Assembly (NCBI RefSeq): GCF_000756375.1
Contig: NZ_JNFD01000036.1
Coordinates: forward strand, 1-64,000
Source of the DNA: Sphingopyxis sp. LC81
GTDB lineage: Bacteria > Pseudomonadota > Alphaproteobacteria > Sphingomonadales > Sphingomonadaceae
Direction: 5' to 3'
DNA: 64,000 nt
The position numbers and the translations under genes are program-made. Each line of letters begins with the position of its first letter. The first letter of the stretch is position 1. The notes beneath the pieces were generated by a model. It did not search any database. It saw only the letters and a program-made list of their open reading frames with translations, and was not told where the DNA came from. Positions 17,566 to 25,975 of this stretch are shown in pieces.

Positions 17566-18732
17566 ATGACCCAGCGCCGCCTCTCGCTGTTCGGCGCCAC
17601 CGGATCGGTCGGGCAATCGACCCTCGATCTGGTGCGGCGCGACGGCGAGGCGTGGACGGTCGGCGTGCTGACCGCGAACAGCGACGTTGCGGAGCTTGCG
17701 AAGCTCGCCCGCGAATTCCGCCCCGACGTCGCTGTGATCGCCGACGAAGCGCGCTATGGCGAACTCGCCGAGGCGCTGGCCGGCACCGGGATCGAAGTGG
17801 CGGCGGGCGCTGAGGCGCTCGTCGAAGCCGCGCAGCGACCCACCGACCTCGTCATGGCCGCGATCGTCGGCACCGCGGGGCTCGCGCCGACGATGGCGGC
17901 GCTTGCCGCCGGATACGATGTCGCGCTCGCCAACAAGGAAGCCCTCGTATCGTCGGGCGAACTGATGACCGCGGTGGCGCGCACGTCGGGCGCGACGATC
18001 CTGCCCGTCGATAGCGAGCATAATGCGATTTTCCAGTGCCTCGCGGGCGGGCGCATCGATCAGGTGCGCCGCATCATCCTCACCGCGAGCGGCGGCCCGT
18101 TCCGCACGATGAGCGCCGATGATATGGCGCGCGTGACCCCCGCGCAGGCGGTCGCGCATCCGAACTGGTCGATGGGCGCGAAAATCAGCGTCGATTCGGC
18201 GACGATGATGAACAAGGGCCTCGAACTGATCGAGGCGCATCACCTGTTCCCCGTCGGGCTCGAACGCATCGAAATCCTCGTCCACCCGCAGTCGGTGATC
18301 CACAGCCTCGTCGAATATATCGACTGCTCGACGCTCGCGCAGCTCGGCTCGCCCGACATGCGCATCCCGATCAGCAGCGCGCTCGCCTGGCCGCAGCGCA
18401 TGGCGACGCCGTGCGCGCCGCTCGACCTCGCCAGCATCGCGCGGCTCGATTTCGAGGCGCCCGACGAGGTGCGTTTCCCCGCGACCGCGCTCTGCCGCGC
18501 CGCGATTGCCGAGGGCGGCGCGCGCCCGGCGCAGCTCAACGCCGCGAACGAGGTGGCGGTCGCTGCCTTCCTCGCCGGCCGCATTTCCTTCCCCGCGATC
18601 GTCGACACCGTGCGCCGCGTGATCGACGCCGATGCGCCCGCGGTGCCGGCATCGCTTCAGGACATATTCAGCGTCGATGCCGCATCCCGCGCGGCTGCGC
18701 AGCAGTTTGTGGACCAATATGAACATGCCTGA
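17566..18732 (+). CDS. dxr: 1-deoxy-D-xylulose-5-phosphate reductoisomerase
   Basis: 388 residues from the ATG at 17566 (TGAGATG junction with cdsA). The NADPH-binding 'LFGATGSVGQSTLDLV' is at the N-terminus. The metal and substrate region follows: 'ALANKEALVSSGEL', 'LPVDSEHNAIFQCL' and 'NWSMGAKISVDSATMMNKGLE'. It commits DXP to the MEP pathway and so supplies isopentenyl diphosphate for the carrier lipid made by uppS. Its last codons overlap the start of rseP. Confidence 0.97.
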   Translation: MTQRRLSLFGATGSVGQSTLDLVRRDGEAWTVGVLTANSDVAELAKLAREFRPDVAVIADEARYGELAEALAGTGIEVAAGAEALVEAAQRPTDLVMAAIVGTAGLAPTMAALAAGYDVALANKEALVSSGELMTAVARTSGATILPVDSEHNAIFQCLAGGRIDQVRRIILTASGGPFRTMSADDMARVTPAQAVAHPNWSMGAKISVDSATMMNKGLELIEAHHLFPVGLERIEILVHPQSVIHSLVEYIDCSTLAQLGSPDMRIPISSALAWPQRMATPCAPLDLASIARLDFEAPDEVRFPATALCRAAIAEGGARPAQLNAANEVAVAAFLAGRISFPAIVDTVRRVIDADAPAVPASLQDIFSVDAASRAAAQQFVDQYEHA

Positions 18733-19855
18733 CATTCCGCTTTGGCTCTATCCGCTCGCGTTCCTCGCGGTCTTGGGGCCGCTCGTCTTCGTGCACGAAT
18801 ATGGCCATTATATCGTCGGCCGCTGGTGCGGGGTGAAGGCCGACACCTTCTCGATCGGCTTCGGGCGCAAGATCCTTGGCTGGACCGACAAGCGCGGCAC
18901 CGAATGGAAGATCGGCTGGCTGCCGCTCGGCGGCTATGTCCAGTTCGCGGGCGACCGCGATGCGGTCAGCCAGCCGGACGCCGAATGGCAGCAACTGCCA
19001 GCCGACCAGAAATCGCACACATTCCCGGCGCAGCCGGTGTGGAAGCGCGCGCTCATCGTTCTCGCAGGGCCGGTGACCAACTTCCTGTTCGCGATCCTGA
19101 TTTTTGCCGCGTTCAACATGACCTATGGCGTTGCCACGGTTCCGCCGGTGATCGGCGGCGTGCAGGCAGGGAGCGCGGCCGAGGCGGCGGGGCTCCGTAT
19201 CGGTGATCGCATTACCGGGATCAACGGACAGCCGGTCGACAGCTTCGGCGATATCCCGAAGATCGTGGCCTATGATCTGGGCAGGCCCGCGAACCTCGAT
19301 ATCGCGCGCGGCGAGCAGCGGCTCGCGATCACCTTGCGCCCGCGGGTCACGACCGAAACCGACGGTTTCGGGAACAAGGCCGAGGTGGCGATCATCGGCA
19401 TCCAGTCGGGCGCGCTGACCTATGCGCGCGTCGGCCCATTGGAAGCGGTGAGGGCGAGCGCGGGGCAGACCTGGAACATCGTCCAGCTGACCGGCAAGAT
19501 ATTGGGCCAGTTCGCAACCGGGCAACGTTCGGTCAAGGAAATGGGCGGGCCGATCAAGATCGCGAAGCAGTCGGGCGAGCAGGCGACGCTGGGCGTGGCC
19601 GCGCTGATCTTCTTCATCGCCTTCGTTTCCATCAATCTGGGGTTCATCAACCTCTTGCCATTGCCGATGCTCGATGGCGGTCATCTGGCCTTTTACGCCT
19701 ATGAAGCGATCCGGCGCCGCCCCGCGCCGCCGCAGGCGCAGGAATGGGCGTTCCGATTCGGCTTTGCGGCGATCGTGACCCTTATGCTGGTCGTGACTTT
19801 CAACGATTTGGGCTCAATTGGCGTGTGGGACAGGATCGCCCGCTTGATTGGCTAG
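18719..19855 (+). CDS. rseP: RIP metalloprotease RseP
   Basis: 378 residues from the ATG at 18719; a second ATG at 18725 is equally possible, and both lie inside the end of dxr. The zinc motif HEYGH is at residues 26-30 in the first helix. A single PDZ domain follows at about 130-200 (VIGGVQAGSAAEAAGLRIGD). The third ligand lies in 'NLLPLPMLDGGHL'. The family cleaves membrane-anchored anti-sigma factors and remnant signal peptides. E. coli RseP has two PDZ domains, the second being hard to see here. It is adjacent to bamA, the usual place. Confidence 0.95.
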   Translation: MNMPDIPLWLYPLAFLAVLGPLVFVHEYGHYIVGRWCGVKADTFSIGFGRKILGWTDKRGTEWKIGWLPLGGYVQFAGDRDAVSQPDAEWQQLPADQKSHTFPAQPVWKRALIVLAGPVTNFLFAILIFAAFNMTYGVATVPPVIGGVQAGSAAEAAGLRIGDRITGINGQPVDSFGDIPKIVAYDLGRPANLDIARGEQRLAITLRPRVTTETDGFGNKAEVAIIGIQSGALTYARVGPLEAVRASAGQTWNIVQLTGKILGQFATGQRSVKEMGGPIKIAKQSGEQATLGVAALIFFIAFVSINLGFINLLPLPMLDGGHLAFYAYEAIRRRPAPPQAQEWAFRFGFAAIVTLMLVVTFNDLGSIGVWDRIARLIG

Positions 19856-19928
19856 CGAGTCTGGGGCAGGGAGTGGCGCACGAACCCGCGGTCAGGCGGG
19901 TTTGTCGCTTTTGAGTTATTTTTTCGGG

Positions 19929-22592
19929 ATGAACAGCGTGGCTTCACACAAATTCTCGGCGCGGACGCAGCTGTCGGTACTTCTTTTGGCCGGCACGATG
20001 CTCGCGACGCCGGTGATGGCGCAACAGGTTGCGCCGCCAGTCGTCCCGGCTCCGGCTCCCGAAGCGGCCCCCGCCGCGACGACGGTCAAGTCGATCACCG
20101 TCGTCGGCAACCAGCGGCTCGAGGCGCAGACGATCCTGTCGTACCTGCGCCTGCGCGTCGGTCAGCAATATGACCGCTCGATCCTCGATCAGGCGCTGAA
20201 GGATCTGGCCGCGACCGAATTGTTCAAGGATTTCCAGATCACCGACAATGCCGGTGCGCTGACGATCCAGGTCACCGAAAACCCGGTGATCAACCGCGTC
20301 ATCCTGGAAGGCAACAAACGCCTGAAGGAAGACAAGATCCGCCCCGAGATCAAGCTCGCGCCGCGTCAGATCTTCACCCGCTCGAAAGTCCGCGCCGACG
20401 TGGCGCGCATCATCGAGCTCTACAAGCGTCAGGGCCGCTTTGCCGCGACGGTCGAGCCCAAGATGGTGTCGCTCGACCAGAACCGCGTCGATGTCGTGTT
20501 CGAAATCAACGAAGGGCCGAAATCGAAGGTCCGCCAGATCAACATCATCGGCAACGAGAAGTTCAGCGACGGCGATCTCAAGGACGAGATGGCGACGAAG
20601 CAGTCGAGCCTGATGACGATCCTGTCGTCGAACACCAGCTACGACCCCGATCGCCTCGCCTATGACCAACAGAAGCTGCGCCTTTTCTACCTGACCAACG
20701 GTTACGCCGATTTCCGCGTGATTTCGGCGGTCGCCGAGCTGACGAGCAACAAGCAGGACTTCATCATCACCTATGTGGTCGAGGAAGGCGAGCGCTACAA
20801 GTTCGGCGACATCGACGTGAAGAGCGAAATCCGCGACTTCCAGCCCGAAATGCTGAAGAAGCTGCTGCCGATGAAGGTCGGCGACTGGTATGACGCCAAG
20901 CAGGTCGAGGATACGGTCGAAAGCCTCAGCGAAACCGCGGGCCTGTTCGGTTACGCCTTTGCCGACATCAATCCCGAATTCCGCCGCGACCCCGAAACGC
21001 GGACGATGGCGATCACCTTCAACGTCGCCGAAAGCCCGCGTACTTATGTCGAGCGCATCGACGTCAACGGCAACACGCTGACCCACGACAAGGTCGTGCG
21101 CCGCGAATTCCGTTTGAACGAAGGTGATGCGTTCAACAGCTTCGGCGTCAAGCGCACCGAGAACCGCATCAACAGCCTGGGTTATTTCCAGGAAAACCTC
21201 GAAATCGAGCGCAAGGAAGGCAGCGCCCCCGACCGCATCATCCTCGAAACCAACGTCGAGGAAAAGCCGACCGGTGAACTCTCGCTATCGGCCGGTTTCT
21301 CGTCGATCGAGAATTTCCTGCTCCAGGCGTCGATCCGCCAGCGCAACTTCCGCGGTCTCGGCCAGCAGCTCCAGGCGTCGGTCAACTATTCGAGCTATTC
21401 GAAGTCGATCGAACTCGGCTTCACCGAACCCTATCTGTTCGACCGCAACATTTCGGTGGGCGGCAGCATCTATCGCCGCGATTTGAACTCGTTCAACTTC
21501 ATCAACAACGACCGCCGGACGACGTTCCAGCAGGTCACGACGGGTGCGCAGATCAACGCCGGCGTGCCGCTGACCGAATTCATGTCCTTCTTCGCGCGCT
21601 ACAGCATCAACTTCGACGATGTGACGCTCGACAAGTCGATCTATTATTTCGGCGACCAGTGCGACCCGCTCGTCGCCGGCCGTTATCTGTGCGACGCGAT
21701 CGGCAACCGCACGACCTCGCTGCTCGGCTACACACTCGCTTATGACGACCGCGACAACCGTCTGCGCCCGACGCGCGGCCAGTCGCTCTCGCTCAGCCAG
21801 GATTTCGCCGGCCTCGGCGGCAGCGTCAAATATGTTCGCACGCGCCTGTCGGGAAGCAAGCATTTCAACCTCGGCAGCCGCTTCATCCTCAATCTGTCGG
21901 CCGAGGGCGGCTATATCTATCCGTTCGGCGGCCGTCCGACCCCGACCAGCGACAAGGTCCGCCTGACCGACCGCTTCTTCCTCGGCGAACCGCAGATGCG
22001 CGGCTTCGACATTCGCGGCGTCGGTCCGCGCGTCATACGCTACGGCTCGGTCGACCTGACCGATCCGGCCAATCCCGTCCTCGACACCACGACCAACGAT
22101 CGCGGACAGATCGACGACGCGCTCGGCGGCCGCGCTTATTATCAGGGCCGGCTCGAACTCGATATTCCGCTCGGCACCGGCGCGAAGGAAATGGGGCTGC
22201 GGCCGTCGATCTTCCTCGACGTCGGTTCGGTGTTCAGCGTTCGCAGGCCTGAATTGACGACGCTGGCGAATTTCCGCGATCCGGCCGACAATCTGACCAA
22301 ATATCTGTGCCGGAACGCCTCCACCGGTCAGCAGACCTTCGCAACGAACACGCCGAATGCAGACGGCACGCCGTCGGGCCAGTATACGACCTGCGCCACC
22401 GGCTTCACGCCGCTCGCGCCGTTCGAGGAACGCTTCTTCGGTGACACATGGATGCCGCGCGTATCGATCGGTGCCGGGGTGAACTGGAACTCTCCCTTCG
22501 GTCCCTTCCGGATCGACTTCGCTTACGCCCTTCGCAAAGAAGAGGGCGATGATACCAAACGCTTCTCATTCAATGTAGGAACCCAATTCTGA
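19929..22592 (+). CDS. bamA: Outer membrane protein assembly factor BamA
   Basis: 887 residues from the ATG at 19929; the longer frame from 19848 overlaps rseP and lacks a signal peptide at its start. The signal peptide ends at V-M-A before Gln-Gln. Five POTRA repeats run from about residue 55 to 400 (for example 'SITVVGNQRLEAQTIL' and 'RVILEGNKRLKEDKI'). The Omp85 barrel follows and ends in a terminal Phe (FNVGTQF). The barrel contains the conserved 'RGFD' loop motif in 'GEPQMRGFDIRGVGP'. It is the central protein of outer-membrane barrel insertion. Its TGA overlaps the ATG of skp by one base. Confidence 0.96.
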   Translation: MNSVASHKFSARTQLSVLLLAGTMLATPVMAQQVAPPVVPAPAPEAAPAATTVKSITVVGNQRLEAQTILSYLRLRVGQQYDRSILDQALKDLAATELFKDFQITDNAGALTIQVTENPVINRVILEGNKRLKEDKIRPEIKLAPRQIFTRSKVRADVARIIELYKRQGRFAATVEPKMVSLDQNRVDVVFEINEGPKSKVRQINIIGNEKFSDGDLKDEMATKQSSLMTILSSNTSYDPDRLAYDQQKLRLFYLTNGYADFRVISAVAELTSNKQDFIITYVVEEGERYKFGDIDVKSEIRDFQPEMLKKLLPMKVGDWYDAKQVEDTVESLSETAGLFGYAFADINPEFRRDPETRTMAITFNVAESPRTYVERIDVNGNTLTHDKVVRREFRLNEGDAFNSFGVKRTENRINSLGYFQENLEIERKEGSAPDRIILETNVEEKPTGELSLSAGFSSIENFLLQASIRQRNFRGLGQQLQASVNYSSYSKSIELGFTEPYLFDRNISVGGSIYRRDLNSFNFINNDRRTTFQQVTTGAQINAGVPLTEFMSFFARYSINFDDVTLDKSIYYFGDQCDPLVAGRYLCDAIGNRTTSLLGYTLAYDDRDNRLRPTRGQSLSLSQDFAGLGGSVKYVRTRLSGSKHFNLGSRFILNLSAEGGYIYPFGGRPTPTSDKVRLTDRFFLGEPQMRGFDIRGVGPRVIRYGSVDLTDPANPVLDTTTNDRGQIDDALGGRAYYQGRLELDIPLGTGAKEMGLRPSIFLDVGSVFSVRRPELTTLANFRDPADNLTKYLCRNASTGQQTFATNTPNADGTPSGQYTTCATGFTPLAPFEERFFGDTWMPRVSIGAGVNWNSPFGPFRIDFAYALRKEEGDDTKRFSFNVGTQF

Positions 22593-23281
22593 TGAAGAAA
22601 ATCCTTGCCGCCTCGGCGCTGGCGATTGCCACGCTGTCGGTTTCGCCCCTCCTGTCGGCTCCCGCCATTGCCCAGGCAAAGGGTGTCGGCGTTGCCGACG
22701 TCCGCGTCGCCGCGGCTCGTTCGAACGCCTTCCAGACCGCCTCGACGCAGATCGAAACGACCTACAAGGCGCAGATCGACCAGCAGCAGTCGCGCGGCCA
22801 GACGCTACAGGCCGAAATCAACGTCCTGATCGCGAAATATAACGAAGAAGCGAAGAAGACGCCGGTCAACCAGACTTCGCTGCAGGCTGCCGCCAAGGCC
22901 GTCCAGGACAAGCGCCAGGCCGCGCAGGCAGAGCTCGGCCAGATCGGCGCGCCCGTCGACCTCGCCATCGCTTATGTCGAAGACCAGATCAGCGTTCGCA
23001 TGAACGAAGCGATCAAGGCCGCGATGACCGCGAAGAAGGTCGACCTGCTCGTGAATCCCGAGGCGGTGATTGCGCGCGAAAACAATGTCGACATCACCGA
23101 CGCGGTGGTTGCCGAACTCAACCGCATCCTGCCGAACGTGTCGATTGCGGTTCCTGCCGGTTACCAGCCGGGCCAGCTTGTCCAGCAGCGCAACCAGCAG
23201 CTGATGGATCAGGCGCGCGCCGCGCAGGGTACGCGTCCGGCGACCCCGGCTCCGACCGGCACCGCACCGACGACCCGCTAA
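22592..23281 (+). CDS. skp: OmpH/Skp family periplasmic chaperone
   Basis: 229 residues. The signal peptide covers about residues 1-28 (ending A-I-A-Q-A). Next is an alpha-helical coiled region rich in Gln/Ala (residues 45-130) that corresponds to the Skp tentacles, and a C-terminal Pro/Thr/Ala-rich tail, longer than in E. coli Skp. Skp holds unfolded outer-membrane proteins for BamA. The start overlaps the bamA stop (TGATG), so translation is probably coupled. Confidence 0.88.
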   Translation: MKKILAASALAIATLSVSPLLSAPAIAQAKGVGVADVRVAAARSNAFQTASTQIETTYKAQIDQQQSRGQTLQAEINVLIAKYNEEAKKTPVNQTSLQAAAKAVQDKRQAAQAELGQIGAPVDLAIAYVEDQISVRMNEAIKAAMTAKKVDLLVNPEAVIARENNVDITDAVVAELNRILPNVSIAVPAGYQPGQLVQQRNQQLMDQARAAQGTRPATPAPTGTAPTTR

Positions 23282-23286
23282 GATCG

Positions 23287-23766
23287 ATGACGGACGGGGA
23301 AATTTCGGACGGCGCCTTGGGCCCGGTGGATATCCGCCGGATCCTGACGCTGCTGCCGCATCGTTATCCGATGCTGCTCGTCGACCGGGTGGAATCGATG
23401 GTGAAGGACACCTCGATCCACGCGGTCAAGGCGGTGACGATGAACGAGCCCTTTTTCCAGGGGCATTTCCCCGGCCGGCCGATCATGCCCGGCGTCCTCA
23501 TCGTCGAGGCGCTGGCGCAGGCCGCAGGCATTCTCGCGATCGAATCGATGGGCCTCGCCGGTACGGGCAAGCTGGTCTATTTCATGGCGATTGACGGGGC
23601 GAAGTTCAGAAAGCCGGTTGAACCCGGCTGTCTGCTCGACCTGCACGCCACGATCATTCAAGCCAAGCGCAGCGTTTGCCGTTTCGAAGGCAAGGCGATG
23701 CTGAATGGCGCGCTCGCCGCGGAATGCCAGTTCACCGCGATGATTGCCGATCCGCCGAGCGACTAA
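23287..23766 (+). CDS. fabZ: 3-hydroxyacyl-[acyl-carrier-protein] dehydratase FabZ
   Basis: 159 residues, normal for FabZ. The hot-dog fold active site is complete: His60 in '[23 protein letters not shown]' and Glu74 in the same helix. '[14 protein letters not shown]' near residue 23 is also typical. It dehydrates 3-hydroxyacyl-ACP in fatty-acid elongation. It starts only 5 bases after skp. In LPS-making bacteria lpxD lies here between skp and fabZ, and lpxA and lpxB follow; none of them is present. Confidence 0.95.
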   Translation: MTDGEISDGALGPVDIRRILTLLPHRYPMLLVDRVESMVKDTSIHAVKAVTMNEPFFQGHFPGRPIMPGVLIVEALAQAAGILAIESMGLAGTGKLVYFMAIDGAKFRKPVEPGCLLDLHATIIQAKRSVCRFEGKAMLNGALAAECQFTAMIADPPSD

Positions 23767-23773
23767 GCAAGAC

Positions 23774-23802
23774 TTGCAAAATCCGGCTTTCGCCGTTAGG
23801 GG
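23774..23802 (+). promoter_or_regulatory. Candidate rpmE promoter
   Basis: TTGCAA (23774-23779), 17 bases, TAGGGG (23797-23802). The same TTG-N20-TAGGG layout is seen before pyrH. A GGGGCC/GGCCCC inverted repeat overlaps the -10. Confidence 0.4.
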
Positions 23803-23845
23803 CCACCGCTTCGCGGCCCCGGACGGGGAAGCAACGACTCACGCG

Positions 23846-23872
23846 GCTGGTCGGAAACCAGCGGCACAGGAG
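23846..23872 (+). promoter_or_regulatory. Hairpin and ribosome-binding site in rpmE leader
   Basis: GCTGGT (23846-23851) pairs perfectly with ACCAGC (23857-23862) over a CGGAA loop. The AGGAG site at 23868-23872 begins 6 bases later, 8 bases before the ATG. L31 genes of other phyla have autoregulatory leaders of this kind. Confidence 0.4.
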
Positions 23873-23880
23873 CTTGAGAC

Positions 23881-24108
23881 ATGAAAAACGACATTCACCC
23901 CGACTATCACATGATCACGGTCAAGATGACCGATGGCACCGAATATCAGACGCGCTCGACCTGGGGCAAAGAGGGCGACACGATGACGCTCGAAATCGAC
24001 CCCACCGCGCACCCGGCCTGGACCGGCGGCACCGGACGCATGCTCGACGCTGCGGGTCAGGTCGCGAAGTTCAACAAGCGTTTCGGTGGTCTCACCCTCA
24101 AGCGCTAA
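23881..24108 (+). CDS. rpmE: 50S ribosomal protein L31
   Basis: 75 residues. The '[20 protein letters not shown]' start and '[13 protein letters not shown]', 'FNKRFGGL' segments are the L31 pattern. There are no CxxC pairs, so it is a zinc-free form. L31 bridges the two subunits at the central protuberance. It has its own promoter and a small structured leader after fabZ, and is convergent with glpK 27 bp further on. Confidence 0.95.
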   Translation: MKNDIHPDYHMITVKMTDGTEYQTRSTWGKEGDTMTLEIDPTAHPAWTGGTGRMLDAAGQVAKFNKRFGGLTLKR

Positions 24109-24135
24109 TGGCGCCCACCTCCGTGCAAGCGGGGG

Positions 24136-25608
24136 TCAGCCCAGAACCTTTGCAAGCGCGCTTTGCCATCCGGCAAGGCGCGTTTTGCGTTTCTCGGCAC
24201 CCAGCGCCGGCGTGAAGCGCGTCGCGGTGCCGCGCATCGCCTTCGCGGCGCTGGCGAGTTCGGGGTACAGTCCGGCTCCCGTTGCAGCGAGCATCGCGGC
24301 GCCGAGTGCGGTGCTCTCGACGAAGCCGGGCCGCTCGACCACGATATCCAGCACGTCGGCCAGATCCTGCGCCATCCAGTCGTTCGCGGCCATGCCGCCG
24401 TCGATCCGCACCTCGGCCCAGTCGACGCCGTCGGCGGCAAACGCCGATTTCAGGTCGTGCGCCTGATAGGCCTGCGCTTCGAGCGCCGCGCGCGCGACAT
24501 GCGCCTTGCCCGTCGCAAAGCTCAGCCCCGACAGCGCCGCGAGCGCATCGGGGCGCCAGTGCGGCGCGCCGAGCCCGGTGAGGGCGGGGACCAGATAGAC
24601 GCCGCCATTGTCGGCCACCGAGCGCGCCAGCCCCTCGCTCTCTCCCGCGCTCGCGAGAAGGCCCAGCCCGTCGCGCAGCCATTTGATCAGGCTGCCCGCG
24701 ACGAACACCGATCCTTCGAGCGCATAGGAGCGGACGTCGCCTTCCTGCACCAGCACCGTCGCGAGCAGGCGGTTCGCCGATTGCGGCCGCACCGTCCCGC
24801 TCGCCGACAGGATGAAGGCGCCGGTGCCGAAGGTCGCCTTGGTCTGCCCCGGCGACAGGCACGCCTGGCCGATCGTTGCAGCCTGTTGATCGCCCGCCAT
24901 GCCGCAGATCGGGATCGCGCCGCCGAACAGCGCCGGATCGGTCATGCCGACGCGCGTCGTGCAACCGGTGATTTCGGGGAGCAGGCGCATCGGCACGCCG
25001 AGCAGGTCGCACAATTCGCCATCCCAGCCGCCTTGGCCGTTGATGTCCATCAGCAAGGTGCGCGACGCGTTGCTCGCGTCGGTGACATGGACGCCGCCGG
25101 TGAGGCGATAGATCAGATAGGATTCGACCGTCCCGACCGCGAGTTTGTCCCCGGCCTCGTTCAATTGCGGCCAGTGTTTCAGCGCCCAGCCGATCTTGGT
25201 GCCTGAGAAATAGGGGTCGAGCAGCAGCCCGCTCTTCGCCTGCGCCATCGGCTCATGGCCCGCATCTTTCAGCGCCGCGCAATCGGCGGCCGAGCGCCGG
25301 TCCTGCCACACGATCGCGTGCGCGAGCGGCTCGCCGGTCGTGCGGTCCCAGAACACCACCGTCTCGCGCTGGTTGGTAATCCCGATCGCGGCGACATGGT
25401 CGGCGCCGCCGGCCCGCGCGATCATCTCGCGCGTGCAGGCGAGGGTGGCTTCCCAGATTTCGGCGGCGTCATGCTCGACCAGCCCGGGGCCCGGATAATG
25501 CTGCCGGATCTCGCGCTGCGCGCTGCCGAGCGGGGTGCCGTCGGCGCTGAAAAGCATCGTGCGCGTCGACGTCGTGCCCTCGTCGATGACGATGATTTTC
25601 TCGGCCAT
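24136..25608 (-). CDS. glpK: Glycerol kinase
   Basis: 490 residues from the ATG at 25608; 14 extra upstream codons fall in a repeat and are ignored. The FGGY kinase fold is clear: 'IVIDEGTTSTRTMLFS' at the ATP-binding N-terminus, 'GITNQRETVVFWDRTTGEP', 'AIVWQDRR' for glycerol, and 'FGTGAFIL' for the second phosphate loop. In E. coli the first motif reads DQGTTSSR; Glu replaces Gln10 here. It makes sn-glycerol 3-phosphate. No glpF, glpD or glpR neighbour is present, so its regulation is not visible. Confidence 0.94.
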   Translation of the reverse strand: MAEKIIVIDEGTTSTRTMLFSADGTPLGSAQREIRQHYPGPGLVEHDAAEIWEATLACTREMIARAGGADHVAAIGITNQRETVVFWDRTTGEPLAHAIVWQDRRSAADCAALKDAGHEPMAQAKSGLLLDPYFSGTKIGWALKHWPQLNEAGDKLAVGTVESYLIYRLTGGVHVTDASNASRTLLMDINGQGGWDGELCDLLGVPMRLLPEITGCTTRVGMTDPALFGGAIPICGMAGDQQAATIGQACLSPGQTKATFGTGAFILSASGTVRPQSANRLLATVLVQEGDVRSYALEGSVFVAGSLIKWLRDGLGLLASAGESEGLARSVADNGGVYLVPALTGLGAPHWRPDALAALSGLSFATGKAHVARAALEAQAYQAHDLKSAFAADGVDWAEVRIDGGMAANDWMAQDLADVLDIVVERPGFVESTALGAAMLAATGAGLYPELASAAKAMRGTATRFTPALGAEKRKTRLAGWQSALAKVLG

Positions 25609-25626
25609 TATGAACCCCCAAAACCG

Positions 25627-25713
25627 TTGGTGCTGAGCTTGCCGAAGCACCGCCCTTTTCTTCTGCTACCAATGAAGAAAGAACGGCCTTCCGACAAGCT
25701 CAGGGCAAACGGG
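25627..25713. repeat. REP-type inverted pair (GAGCTTG/CAAGCTC family)
   Basis: One copy contains GTGCTGAGCTTGCCGAAGCAC and its partner, inverted about 35 bp away, contains CTTCCGACAAGCTCAGGGC. They are linked by a TTCTTC...GAAGAA inner stem, so the whole can fold into one long hairpin. This dispersed family is common in sphingomonads. Confidence 0.65.
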
Positions 25714-25891
25714 AAGGGAAGCGTCGCTTGATCACGCAATAATCTTGCAATCCGGCGCAACCCATGCCATATGATGGTGCAGCGCAGCATGGCGGGACCA
25801 CCCGCCGCAACCACCGGCAGCGTGATTTTCCCGCCCGAAACAGGCGCGGGACGAGCCGGACCAGCGCTTTGTCCCCAGAGGCACCCTTTCA

Positions 25892-25943
25892 CGCGGGTCG
25901 TTTCGAACCCGCGGCCGTGCGCCGTCCGTTCGAACCGAACGGA
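25892..25943 (+). promoter_or_regulatory. Two tandem hairpins in the helicase leader
   Basis: Hairpin A: CGCGGGT (25892-25898) with ACCCGCG (25907-25913), 8-base loop. Hairpin B: TCCGTTCG (25925-25932) with CGAACGGA (25936-25943), 3-base loop. Both are perfect and lie 33-84 bases before the ATG of the RhlE-type helicase, whose own ribosome site is weak (GTGAG). Confidence 0.45.
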
Positions 25944-25975
25944 TGCGCCTGCGCGTCGCCCTATGTGAGTATTTT

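Larger units (their letters stand above)
25609..25975. other. 367-bp divergent intergenic region (glpK / RhlE)
   Basis: It holds a REP-type inverted pair at 25627-25713 on the glpK side and two perfect hairpins at 25892-25913 and 25925-25943 on the helicase side. No credible gene is seen between them; the open frames there lack start sites and family features. Confidence 0.7.

Noticed and set aside
19848..19928. Upstream start of bamA at 19848
   Set aside because: It would place 27 residues without signal-peptide character in front of a clear signal peptide and overlaps the end of rseP.
23798..23820. GGGGCC...GGCCCC stem as a terminator for fabZ
   Set aside because: There is no T run after it and it overlaps the candidate rpmE promoter, so it is not called as a terminator.
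25899..25914. GTTTCGAACCC, resembling a tRNA T-arm
   Set aside because: No acceptor stem, anticodon arm or 3' CCA end can be drawn around it; the sequence is instead part of a simple hairpin.
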